This document shows positions 55,001-62,348 of a stretch of DNA of 64,000 nt, in pieces (the stretch's first letter is position 1; each line of letters opens with the position of its first letter). The position numbers and the translations under genes are program-made. The DNA is from Tyto alba (lineage: Eukaryota; Chordata; Aves; Strigiformes; Tytonidae). The stretch lies in contig NW_024881327.1 of the NCBI RefSeq assembly GCF_018691265.1, positions 26,715,936 through 26,779,935 of the forward strand. Direction: 5' to 3'. The notes beneath the pieces were generated by a model. That model saw only the letters and a program-made list of their open reading frames with translations, was not told where the DNA came from and did not search any database.

Positions 55001-58000
55001 AGTCACTCTATCTGCAACAAAGTGTTTTTAAATTACTGCATGCTACATAGATAGGGAAAAGCATTCACTTTTTTCTTCCCCCACAGGAACAAATCCTTAT
55101 TCTACCCAGGTATTTAAAAAGTAGTCTGGTCTGAAGTCTTGTTTATGAGAAGAGCTACTGCAGTTGAAAGTTTATCGAGAATTTTAGAGCAATTTAACCA
55201 GTGCAAAAGCTGTGTAATTGTTACTTTAGTTTGAAGGCATCTCCATTTACCTTAAACTGACTCTGAACAAGTCAGAGCTATGCAAATATATGCTATACTA
55301 ACATATAGGATAAAAACCCCTGCACACTGGCTCATGGGGTTTTTCTGAGTTTGTTTTGTTTTGGGAGGGGTTAGCTGGGCATTCTGTTTTGTGCTTATAT
55401 AAAAGACCTAACATCAAGTGTATTTCTGGCGCAAAACATCTGTTTCTGTTGCTGCAAATAGCACTTGTGTACCTACTACATGTATTCGATAAACATTCCT
55501 AATGGATATTCTTGCCAGAATATAATAAAGCTTGAGTGTCCAGCTGCAGCTGGAAAAGAATGAGTAAAACCAGTGGATAATTAGAGCTAATTTAAATCTG
55601 TTTCTAAAGCACGTATTACCAAATCAAACAGCATCTCTGATTCCATGTCACTCAGACTGTGAACAGACATGCTTTCAGTGTACAATTCAAAAACATAGGA
55701 AACTGAGCTACAAAGCATCTAATACAGAACCGACTTTACACACATTTGACACAAAGTGTTTATCCAGTCTAACTCTTACCCTACTGACAAATTAATTGCA
55801 AAAAGTGTGAGTTAGTTTTGCATCATCAGCTGCTATGGCCTGAGAGTTGTTTGCCAGCACTACTCTTAACTTCATGCCAGATTAGGTGTCATCTGTCATC
55901 CTACAAAGGGCATAAAGCTAATAAAAACTTTATATCTCGTGCTCTAGCTAATTCAGCAGAAATGCAACCCTGTCAACTACGCACTACTAGGGTATCCAGC
56001 ACCATGCAGATCTGGTATACATCACCATGGATTTGCAGCAGTTTGGGAATAGCTATGCCAGTCAAAAGCATTACTGTCCCAGCTGTTTGCTTCTTCCTCT
56101 CTGCCAAAAGTTACAGACCCCACAGCTCTGCCAGCAGCACAGGTCATGGGCGCATTCCCTAATCCACTTCAGGCAACCATCAGCCATGTCAGTTTAGACA
56201 ATTTAAGTAAGTGGCAAGAGCTAACCCAGATACATTGGGCTGAGTGGATTAGAGAGTGCTCCTACAAACCACTTTACCAGTAGAGCAAGGGAAGTAGTAA
56301 TCTACAGCTAATGGGCAGTAATGAGCAGCTGCAGTAGACAGAGTCCTACAGTCTGTGCAGCTACACTTCTGCATCAAGTGACACAGAAGCATGTGTCACA
56401 CCAGCTGGTTCTTGAGGACAAGTTAAATCTCTGTAGTTCTAACAACAATATATATATTTATATAAATATATATATACACACACACAATGACACATATATA
56501 AAAATCACGGAGCAAACTGGTAGCTATTTCTATCTCTTTATGAGCTAAAAGTAGAAATTCTGTTTAAACTCAGACCTATGATTTTAAATAAAACAACTTA
56601 ATCAGACAGTATAAGAAAAATACTGGCACATCTAAAACAAGGGTTCTGCTTGAAAACCTTGTTAGTAGTCTTACTGTAGAAGAAATAACCACACTATTAA
56701 ATGCTCTAATATTTAAATCGGGTACAAGAATTATACCTTTTCATGGTATTTACCATAGTTCCTACTGCAATGCTTTTTGGCAAGCACAGGACAGACAAAT
56801 TAAGCAAGTTTTATTCTGCTTAAAGACAAAAACAAAATTAGGAAATAATGCTTTGAAAAAGATCAAAGTCTTTGTTTTCGATTTTTCCAAAATAAAGGGG
56901 GGGAAAAAAAAAGTAAAGAAAATATAGGATTAATAAGCCACTTAAAGTTCGCACAAAAACTACTCAGACAAAAATTAATTTAAAGCAAGTGCTGCGATTA
57001 GATAAATGAAATCTCATCCCTATACAAAAGAAGGAAGAAAAGCAGTGATAAGACTGTTTACCTGCTTAACTCAACTTACTGTGTTGCCTTGAACAGAGAA
57101 GACATTTCCAATTATAGTTATTAGAATTGCAAGAAACTTTTAAGCAAACGTTTACAACAGAAAAAATGAAAGTTGATGTTTCTCATATAATTTAAAAGCA
57201 GAAAATAAAACTGAGACTGTGCAAAAATGTATTAATGGAGTTTTTATCATAAGAACAGATAAGAATCTAAGAAGGATCAAAAAGAAGGCTGAAAAGAAAT
57301 GCTCAGTCAAGAAACAATCATAAACCAGCTTCTGTATGTGTAAAGATATGCTATGAACGCTTCTTGTTTCAGGCATTTAGATCAATGAGGGAAAAAAACT
57401 ACTATGATGCTACAGTCAATGAAGTTAGTTAATTTAGGGAACCATTTCTATTTAAAATGACACATATATAAGGCCATAAACTGTCAAAAAAAAAAAAAAA
57501 AGTATTGAGGTGAAAGATTCAATCATTCCAAATGACATTTTTAAAGAGAAGCCAGTAACTGCCAAAGGCTAAGAAACAGTGCTCTTCTTGTTTTCTGCAG
57601 AGAAATTAAAAAAAAAACCAAAACAAAACAAAACCAAAACACTACATAGTCTTAACATCCTAGGTGAATGAGCATTGGAATATTTGCAACTGTAGTGAAC
57701 ATCTGTATATTGAAGACCTGCACCCTTTTTTGGACTGGGCACACAACAAAAGACACTGAACAGAAGGCATTTTCTAGAATAACTATCCTTCCATTTCAAA
57801 CATGAGGCCGTTATTTGTGATTTAATGACAGCCTTAACCACCAACATATAATAATCCCTAAATATAAAGGTAAAATAAACCAGAACCACTAAAGAAATTA
57901 CACAACCTTATGAGTTGGAGCCTTTAACCGGGCTGCAACTGTCCAATCTCTCGTTTTGAGAAACGCAGGAGGATTCAAGAAAACCCAGGCCTTACACAGC

Positions 58001-59247
58001 ATTTCTTTCCATAGTTGCTTTCAGGACTTTGTCCAAAAGTCAGACCATCCTCCATTAACATGTGAAGGATGGCATCGATAAGCGTATCCGTTTTCCTTAT
58101 GTTTCCCACAAGCGAATTCTGCAGCAATAAAGTGTCTCCGAGCTGCAACTCTCAGCACAGCGAGAACACCAGGAACGGGGAACACCGTTCTGCCGAGACA
58201 GCTCTGTGCTCGGGCTGACAGCCCCACCTCTCCAGTGCAGAGGGATGGAGCCTAGTCCTGAACCCCACCGCTACCCCACGGCCACGCAGGTGTGGAATCC
58301 CCCCACGCCAGGAAACATGCCTACGGTCCCGCCTGCTCCGACGGCAGTGCCAGAAACTACAGTGCAGGGACAAAGCCCCCCCCACGCTGCTCCGGAGGAG
58401 CCGGCGAGCGGCCTTGCCCGAGGGCAGGGCCCAGCGACCCCCCCCCGGCCCCCCGCGGGTACCGGGCTGCACCCCGCACCCCCCGCGCAAGGGGGAGGGG
58501 CAGCGCGCCGCAGCGCCTGCTGGGAGTTGTAGTCCCCCGCCTCCCACCAGCCTCCCCGCACGCGCGGGGCAGCCGCCGCACAGACTCCACCTCCCACAAT
58601 GCGCCGCGGCCCCCATTCCCCTTCACAGCCCGTTTCTCCTGCACCGGCCCGGCGGAATCCGCTAAATTAACCTCCACCCACCTCCTCCCCCCCCTCCCTT
58701 CCACCCCCTCACATACAGACACGCACCGCTCCCACGCAGCGAGGCCGCCGGTCAGCTCCGCACCCGCGCCCGCCCTCCTCTCAACTGCCCCGGCTCCCCC
58801 CGCGGCCAGCCACGAGGGCCGGCCGCGGCCTCGCCCGCTCGGCAAGCCGGGTCGGGGAAACTGCGTCACACCCTTCGAGCGCCCCCGGTCCCCTCCGGGG
58901 CTGCTCCCCTCACCCGCTCCTACCCCAACCCTGGACTCTGCCGTACCCCACCCTGGGGGAGCCCGCCGAGGGCCGCGAGGCACCCGCCGTCCCCACGGAG
59001 CCCCTGCCCCCGGCTACGCACACTGCCTCTCTCCCTACCGGCTCCGTACCCCGCAGGCCCGACGCCCGCCCCCGCCACCGGGAGCCCCTGCGGCGCGCTG
59101 GGCCGAGTCTCCCTGGCGAGGGGCAGAAGCCGCCCCCACCCGGGAGGCAGCGCCCGCCGGCGGAAACGGCCGGGCTGGCGGCGGTGGGCGGGAGAGCGCG
59201 GCCCGGCTCCGCCGCTACTCACTGACAGCGGCAGCATCCGAGTGCAT
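22026..59247 (-). CDS. DCUN1D4: DCUN1D4, DCN1-like protein 4 (complete, 11 coding exons)
   Basis: DCN1-like proteins bind cullins and the NEDD8 E2 and promote cullin neddylation, so they tune cullin-RING ubiquitin ligases. Minus-strand joining of 59223-59247, 49471-49541, 48524-48563, 41783-41897, 32104-32195, 29569-29639, 27858-27949, 26788-26896, 22773-22877, 22192-22294 and 22026-22081 gives 879 bases: 292 residues plus stop, the length I remember for human DCUN1D4. All junctions are GT-AG and phases match. Features: N-terminus [10 protein letters not shown]; basic PPRKKRRP (62-69, a likely nuclear signal); PONY/DCUN1 domain from about residue 95 to 285, with [26 protein letters not shown] and [18 protein letters not shown]. 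The cullin-contacting Asp-Ala-Asp patch known from DCUN1D1 is kept at D250, A274 and D280. The N-terminal sequence separates it from the paralogue DCUN1D5. Confidence 0.95.
22082..22191 (-). other. DCUN1D4: DCUN1D4 intron 10
   Basis: Very short (110 bases) GT-AG intron. Confidence 0.9.
22192..22294 (-). CDS. DCUN1D4: DCUN1D4 coding exon 10
   Basis: Encodes [20 protein letters not shown] then [14 protein letters not shown] (241-274) plus one base. It carries D250 and A274 of the cullin-binding patch. The acceptor is TTAAGCAG and the donor GTAAGT. Confidence 0.94.
22295..22772 (-). other. DCUN1D4: DCUN1D4 intron 9
   Basis: A 478-base intron that holds a 26-base imperfect tandem duplication at 22660-22711. 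Confidence 0.88.
22660..22711. repeat. 26-base tandem duplication
   Basis: Copies 22660-22685 and 22686-22711 both begin ctgaacaaaaacattctta and differ at two of 26 positions. Confidence 0.9.
22773..22877 (-). CDS. DCUN1D4: DCUN1D4 coding exon 9
   Basis: Encodes [20 protein letters not shown] then [15 protein letters not shown] (206-240). The acceptor is TTTATGCAG and the donor GTATGA. T228 and S230 differ from the human residues I remember (I and P). Confidence 0.94.
22878..26787 (-). other. DCUN1D4: DCUN1D4 intron 8
   Basis: A 3.9 kb AT-rich intron. Short open frames on both strands lack recognisable content, and no repeat family was recognised. Confidence 0.8.
26788..26896 (-). CDS. DCUN1D4: DCUN1D4 coding exon 8
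   Basis: Completes Gln169 and encodes [20 protein letters not shown] then [16 protein letters not shown] (to 205). The acceptor is TTTCTTGCAG and the donor GTGAGT. Exits in phase 0. Confidence 0.94.
26897..27857 (-). other. DCUN1D4: DCUN1D4 intron 7
   Basis: A 961-base intron with a long A-rich tract (27732-27812) close to exon 7. In the mRNA sense this is a T-rich tract near the donor. Confidence 0.85.
27732..27812. repeat. A-rich low-complexity tract
   Basis: Runs of A interrupted by CCAACC and CAACAA units, about 80 bases. Confidence 0.9.
27858..27949 (-). CDS. DCUN1D4: DCUN1D4 coding exon 7
   Basis: Encodes [20 protein letters not shown] then [10 protein letters not shown] (139-168) plus two bases. 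The acceptor is CATGAAAACAG and the donor GTAAGT. This EF-hand-like segment is highly conserved in the family. Confidence 0.94.
27950..29568 (-). other. DCUN1D4: DCUN1D4 intron 6
   Basis: A 1.6 kb intron with a T18 run at 29282-29299 on the + strand. Nothing else was recognised. Confidence 0.85.
29569..29639 (-). CDS. DCUN1D4: DCUN1D4 coding exon 6
   Basis: Encodes [20 protein letters not shown] then EPEN (115-138), the first helices of the PONY domain. The acceptor is TTGTTTGCAG and the donor GTAAGT. Exits in phase 0. Confidence 0.94.
29640..32103 (-). other. DCUN1D4: DCUN1D4 intron 5
   Basis: A 2.5 kb intron with a T/TTG-rich tract at 31640-31722. No coding or RNA gene signal was seen. 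Confidence 0.85.
31640..31722. repeat. T-rich, TTG-containing low-complexity tract
   Basis: T runs with GTTGTTG spacers over about 80 bases on the + strand. Confidence 0.88.
32104..32195 (-). CDS. DCUN1D4: DCUN1D4 coding exon 5
   Basis: Completes Gly84, then [20 protein letters not shown] and the start of the PONY domain ([10 protein letters not shown]). The acceptor is TTTTTTTAAG and the donor GTAAGG. Exits in phase 1. Confidence 0.93.
35001..35048. repeat. Perfect 24-base tandem duplication
   Basis: Two identical 24-base units (35001-35024 and 35025-35048), each starting aacagaaacaagtaat and ending accaatgc. Confidence 0.93.
37027..37058 (+). repeat. G-rich tract with G-quadruplex potential
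   Basis: Runs of 4, 7, 4, 7, 2 and 3 G separated by single T residues. This satisfies the usual four-run G-quadruplex pattern on the + strand, which is the template strand for DCUN1D4. Confidence 0.85.
41783..41897 (-). CDS. DCUN1D4: DCUN1D4 coding exon 4
   Basis: Encodes residues 46-83 plus two bases: the Ser/Cys-rich stretch [11 protein letters not shown] and the basic PPRKKRRP likely nuclear localisation signal. The acceptor is CTCTGTAG and the donor GTATGT. Leaves in phase 2. Confidence 0.93.
43534..43558. repeat. (TTTA)n microsatellite
   Basis: About six TTTA units, slightly interrupted at the left. Confidence 0.88.
44273..44289. repeat. A17 homopolymer
   Basis: Uninterrupted run of A in DCUN1D4 intron 3. 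Confidence 0.9.
44376..44447 (-). mobile_element. CR1 3'-end fragment
   Basis: The + strand shows atcatataatggcttggatt, then ggaagggaccttaaa and ccaacccccctgcca. This is the reverse complement of a CR1 3' end of the same type as the large copy at 62349. About 70 bases remain. Confidence 0.85.
46151..46170. repeat. (AC)n/(GCAC)n short microsatellite
   Basis: Short run of AC and GCAC units in DCUN1D4 intron 3. Confidence 0.8.
48524..48563 (-). CDS. DCUN1D4: DCUN1D4 coding exon 3
   Basis: A 40-base exon encoding [13 protein letters not shown] (33-45) plus one base. The acceptor is CTCTTGCAG and the donor GTATTT. Too short for an open-frame search; found by joining phases and by family similarity. 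Confidence 0.92.
48564..49470 (-). other. DCUN1D4: DCUN1D4 intron 2
   Basis: A 907-base intron between two short coding exons; no repeats were recognised. Confidence 0.88.
49471..49541 (-). CDS. DCUN1D4: DCUN1D4 coding exon 2
   Basis: Completes Asn9 and encodes [20 protein letters not shown] then NRL (to residue 32). The acceptor is CCCCCTCTAG and the donor GTAATG. It exits in phase 0. Confidence 0.93.
51254..51276. repeat. A13-G10 compound homopolymer
   Basis: Thirteen A directly followed by ten G on the + strand. Confidence 0.92.
54843..54900. repeat. A-rich low-complexity tract
   Basis: A run of about 20 followed by AAAAC/CAAAC units. Confidence 0.9.
56448..56486. repeat. (TA)n-(CA)n compound microsatellite
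   Basis: TA-rich repeat running into a short CA repeat. Confidence 0.9.
58511..58533 (-). promoter_or_regulatory. ZNF143/Staf-like site A
   Basis: The minus strand reads ACTACAACTCCCAGCAGG then CGCTG. This fits the ACTACAAnTCCCAGnATGC-type ZNF143 motif apart from the ATGC core. It lies in the CpG island about 0.7 kb inside the gene from coding exon 1. Confidence 0.55.
58591..58609 (+). promoter_or_regulatory. ZNF143/Staf-like site B
   Basis: The plus strand reads CTCCCACAATGCGCCGCGG, a close match to the Staf core YWCCCANMATGCAYYRCGC (one core mismatch, G for A). It points in the opposite direction to site A. Confidence 0.55.
59223..59247 (-). CDS. DCUN1D4: DCUN1D4 coding exon 1
   Basis: Eight codons (MHSDAAAV) plus one base, with A at -3 of the ATG and a perfect GTGAGT donor. 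It lies inside the CpG island. The match to the family N-terminus and the matching phase 1 with exon 2 settle this short exon. Confidence 0.9.
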
Positions 59248-59249
59248 TT

Positions 59250-59660
59250 TCGTGCGGCGCATACACTGCCCTGCCCGGCCCGGCTCCCTCTGCCCCTCTC
59301 CCAATCACAGAGCCCAAGCGCGGACACCTTCCGCCCCGCCCACCGGCGGCACCCATTGGCTCGGGCTGCCCTCAGAGGCCGCACGCCCTGCTCTCCTAGT
59401 ACAAAGAACTCCTGCCACTCTCCCTCTCCCCGCCCCTCGCCGCCTACCCCGCCCGCTCCCGGCCTCCTATTGGGCTCGAAGCAGAGCAGACCTCGCCCCC
59501 CTGCGCTCTGACTGGGCGTTACCGGTGCCAGTTTTCCCTGGCCTTGAAAGCGCGTGCAAAGAGCACCACTTTGTGTCATCCGTGGCACTGATTGGCTACT
59601 GAGGCTAAGGGCCGCGCCCCGATACGATTGGGTAAGCGGCGCAGGGGGCGGGGCCACCGC
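59250..59660 (-). promoter_or_regulatory. DCUN1D4: DCUN1D4 core promoter region with CCAAT boxes
   Basis: Upstream of the DCUN1D4 ATG, four CCAAT boxes lie on the minus strand (59355-59359, 59469-59473, 59591-59595, 59627-59631), together with GC boxes. This is the arrangement expected of a TATA-less, NF-Y/Sp1-type housekeeping promoter. The start site is not directly visible; the 5' UTR is likely short, beginning within this region. Confidence 0.65.
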
Positions 59661-59803
59661 CGGCGGGCGGATCCCTCGGCCTCTCCCCTCCCGCCGCCCG
59701 TTAGAGGGGCGGTACAGGGGCCCGCTCTGGCCCCCCGCCGCCGGGACAAGCCCAGGCCTCGGTACGCCCGAAGGCTCGCCAGCCTCGTACCGGCCCTTAC
59801 GCG

Positions 59804-59811
59804 GATAAAAG
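59804..59811 (+). promoter_or_regulatory. TATA-like box, possible divergent promoter
   Basis: GATAAAAG in GC-rich surroundings at the upstream edge of the CpG island, on the strand opposite to DCUN1D4. It could drive an upstream antisense transcript; no conserved coding frame follows. Confidence 0.2.
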
Positions 59812-59880
59812 GTTGCTCGCAATGCCAGCCCCGGGGCAGCTGGGGCCGGCTGGTCACGTCCGGAGCAGGTAGCTGGCGTC

Positions 59881-62348
59881 CGGGAAGGAAGATTTCTGGG
59901 TTACGCCACCCTCCCTTTTGCTCGGTGAACCCCACTTCAAGTGTTGCCAAGTCGCCAGCTAGTTCAGAAAGATTTCTTTGTTTCTTCCATCTCCCTGAGT
60001 GGACAAGTGGCAGCCGGCCAACGCCAGCTGAATGCACCGAAGGGTCAGGTCGATGTTACAGCAGCAGCAAGCTGGGTGGGGGGGAGGTATTTGCGGGAGA
60101 GACAGTGGGGGTACATCAGGGCCCACAGCTGCTCCTTGCGGGTGGGTGAGACCCGTTCCCCCTGGTTACTGCTCCTGTTCCTGGAAATGTTGCACATGGA
60201 TCCACCCTCCTCTCCCCTCCGCTCCCCTTGCAGCACAGGTTGCTCCCCGTTCCTGAGCCGGAGGAGGAAGACACCTTGCAGATCTGTGCTGCTTAGCACG
60301 GAGCGCAGCAGCCTGCGTCCTTTCAGGGATAACAGCCTTCCCCTGCCCTGCTCGGTGCTGACACAGATGAAAAGAGACTGCTGCAGCACCTCCTGTGCAC
60401 AGTGGAAGATTATTAAACCATAAATTACTCATGAAAAAAAAAAAAAAAAAAACAAACCAAAAACAAAACCAACTTCCTCTAAGAGGTTAAGTTAAAAGAA
60501 AGTCAAGGACTCAGAATTGAAGAAATGCCAGATTTAAGGTATTTGTCCATTTGGAGCAATATATTAGCATGCAGTCCTGAATTAACTGACCACACACCTG
60601 TTTGGGGGGTTTTTTATGACCCTTATTGAGTGATCCAGTCAGAATGTGCAAGCGCAGCCAATTTATTTTGCAGAGCACCATCTTATGTTTTTGACTGCCT
60701 GGTTTACACAGAAGAAGATGGAGTCCCTAAGAATATGAATTCTTGCTTCAAAAGTCATGCACTAAGACCATCTCAGAGCAACGAGAGCGCCCATTATTTG
60801 AAATTCTCACTTGTTCACTAACTCCTTGAAAGTATTTCTGGAGAACTTCTTGCCTCTATCTCTGATGCTTTCCTATTTGTACCATCTTTTCTTTACTTTA
60901 GCAACTGTATATTTTATGCTACTCCCTTAAAAAAAAAAAAAAATCACAAAGCAGTACAAGCTCGGTTTCACTTCTTGGGTAGTTTTAACATCCCACATGC
61001 CAGACATTCACATCTGTGCGTGTCATCCCAAACTCTTATACCCAATAGGGGCACCACTGAGTTGCAATTCATCTGATCTGTTCTAATTCTGGATTGGGAT
61101 GAACAATTCCTCTAGGGGTGCCTGTTTGTTCACATTGACCATAAAAAGCACATAGACCACTAGTTCAGAATAAAAACGTATTCAAAAATAAATCACCTTC
61201 TGTATCTCACAGAGCTGAAAACTGATGCAGATCTAGAGAAAGGTGGTGCAGAAAAACTGTCTGGTTGTATCTGAAGTCAGAAATCTTTGTACTTTTCCCC
61301 CTCATTTATATTAGTCTAAAACGAAAGGTACTACTTGGCTTTACAAATCTTTCCTTAGACTACAACTTCCATAACTATTGCTATCCATAAGTGTAAAGCA
61401 AGTAAAACTGTAGGTTTGACAAACAAAGGTTCAAAATATTTTTGAATAGTTGAATGCACAAGTATAATCCCTGACCCTTAAAAACTAGATCTGCAAATAA
61501 TCCATAGAGAAACACAAAAGAGACTTTGTTTTCTGCTTCTGCCTGCTAAACAAGGGAATGTATGCTTCAGCCAGAAAAGGGCTGCCCCACAAGAACAAGG
61601 CCCATTACAACATGCACCTTCGTTCCAACCTCAAGAAGGTATAAATATCCCCTTTGTTACCACTGTATAAACCACTTTGGAATATAGATATCCCATATAT
61701 CCCTGTTCGTAAACCACTGTGGAAGCCTTGAGGCTGACAGATGTTACAAAGTCACATCTGTATTGCCTTTCTGAAGACTGAGTTTCCAAAACATAGAAAT
61801 ACTTTGATTTACATAGAGCAGATTAATCAGGTCATGGTTGATCAAGCATTGTCTCAAGGACAGAGACAGTTTAAGCAGCTCCAGCATTAGCCTCTTAATC
61901 CTAGCGATCCTGGCATCCTTTCTTTTGTGACAGTGCAACCATTTGGACAGCTAGAAAGCAAGGCAGCTCAAAGAGCAAGACTGCCTGCAACACCCCCAAA
62001 GAGCAAAGACCCAAAACAAAACAAAAAAAACATCAGCACTTCTTTTGGTTTTGTTAGTCTGTTTGTTTGCCTAGCCAGATTAATACCCTGATCTGGCTTA
62101 GTACACATATGTGCAAATGCTCCCATCAACATATAGGAGAGGAATAGTAAAACAAGAACGAGAGAGGGGCAAGAAAAGCATCAGTCAGGTTACACACTGC
62201 TAGATCAGACTTAAAACTCCATACTTTTTTTTTTGTTGTTGTTAAGGAGAAAGACTGTCACAGTTTGCCTTTTATGTTTGTGTTGCTTTTTTTAATTTAT
62301 AGCTAAAATGGCAATCACATAAAAAACCCACCATAGACTATGAAAAAG
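59881..62348. other. Intergenic DNA upstream of DCUN1D4
   Basis: Composition falls back to AT-rich after about 60400. Plus-strand frames at 59941-60423 and similar places have no recognised domain. An ATTAAA near 60411 is followed by an A19 run. No gene can be supported. Confidence 0.6.
60434..60470. repeat. A19 run with A-rich tail
   Basis: Nineteen A followed by CAAACC and AAAAC units, about 20 bases downstream of an ATTAAA hexamer on the + strand. Confidence 0.9.

Larger units (their letters stand above)
49542..59222 (-). other. DCUN1D4: DCUN1D4 intron 1
   Basis: A 9.7 kb first intron. It holds several homopolymer and simple-repeat tracts (51254, 54843, 56448 and about 57485), and its 5' kilobase (58240-59222) is part of the CpG island. 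No coding exon was recognised in it. Confidence 0.82.
58240..59880. promoter_or_regulatory. DCUN1D4: CpG island covering DCUN1D4 exon 1
   Basis: An abrupt GC- and CpG-rich block inside otherwise AT-rich DNA, with GC boxes (e.g. 59331-59340 and around 59646-59653). It spans the first coding exon, the start of intron 1 and about 0.6 kb upstream. Long open frames on both strands here are composition artefacts (few stop codons in GC-rich DNA), with Pro/Arg/Gly-rich nonsense products. Confidence 0.9.

Noticed and set aside
58292..59602. 436-codon plus-strand open frame across the CpG island, and 208- and 300-codon minus-strand frames
   Set aside because: GC-rich DNA has few stop codons; the products are Pro/Arg/Ala/Gly-rich with no domain, and the real DCUN1D4 exon 1 lies on the other strand in a different frame.
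59592..60423. Plus-strand frames of 160 and 185 codons upstream of DCUN1D4
   Set aside because: No recognisable domain, composition tracks the CpG island, and overlapping frames exist on both strands.
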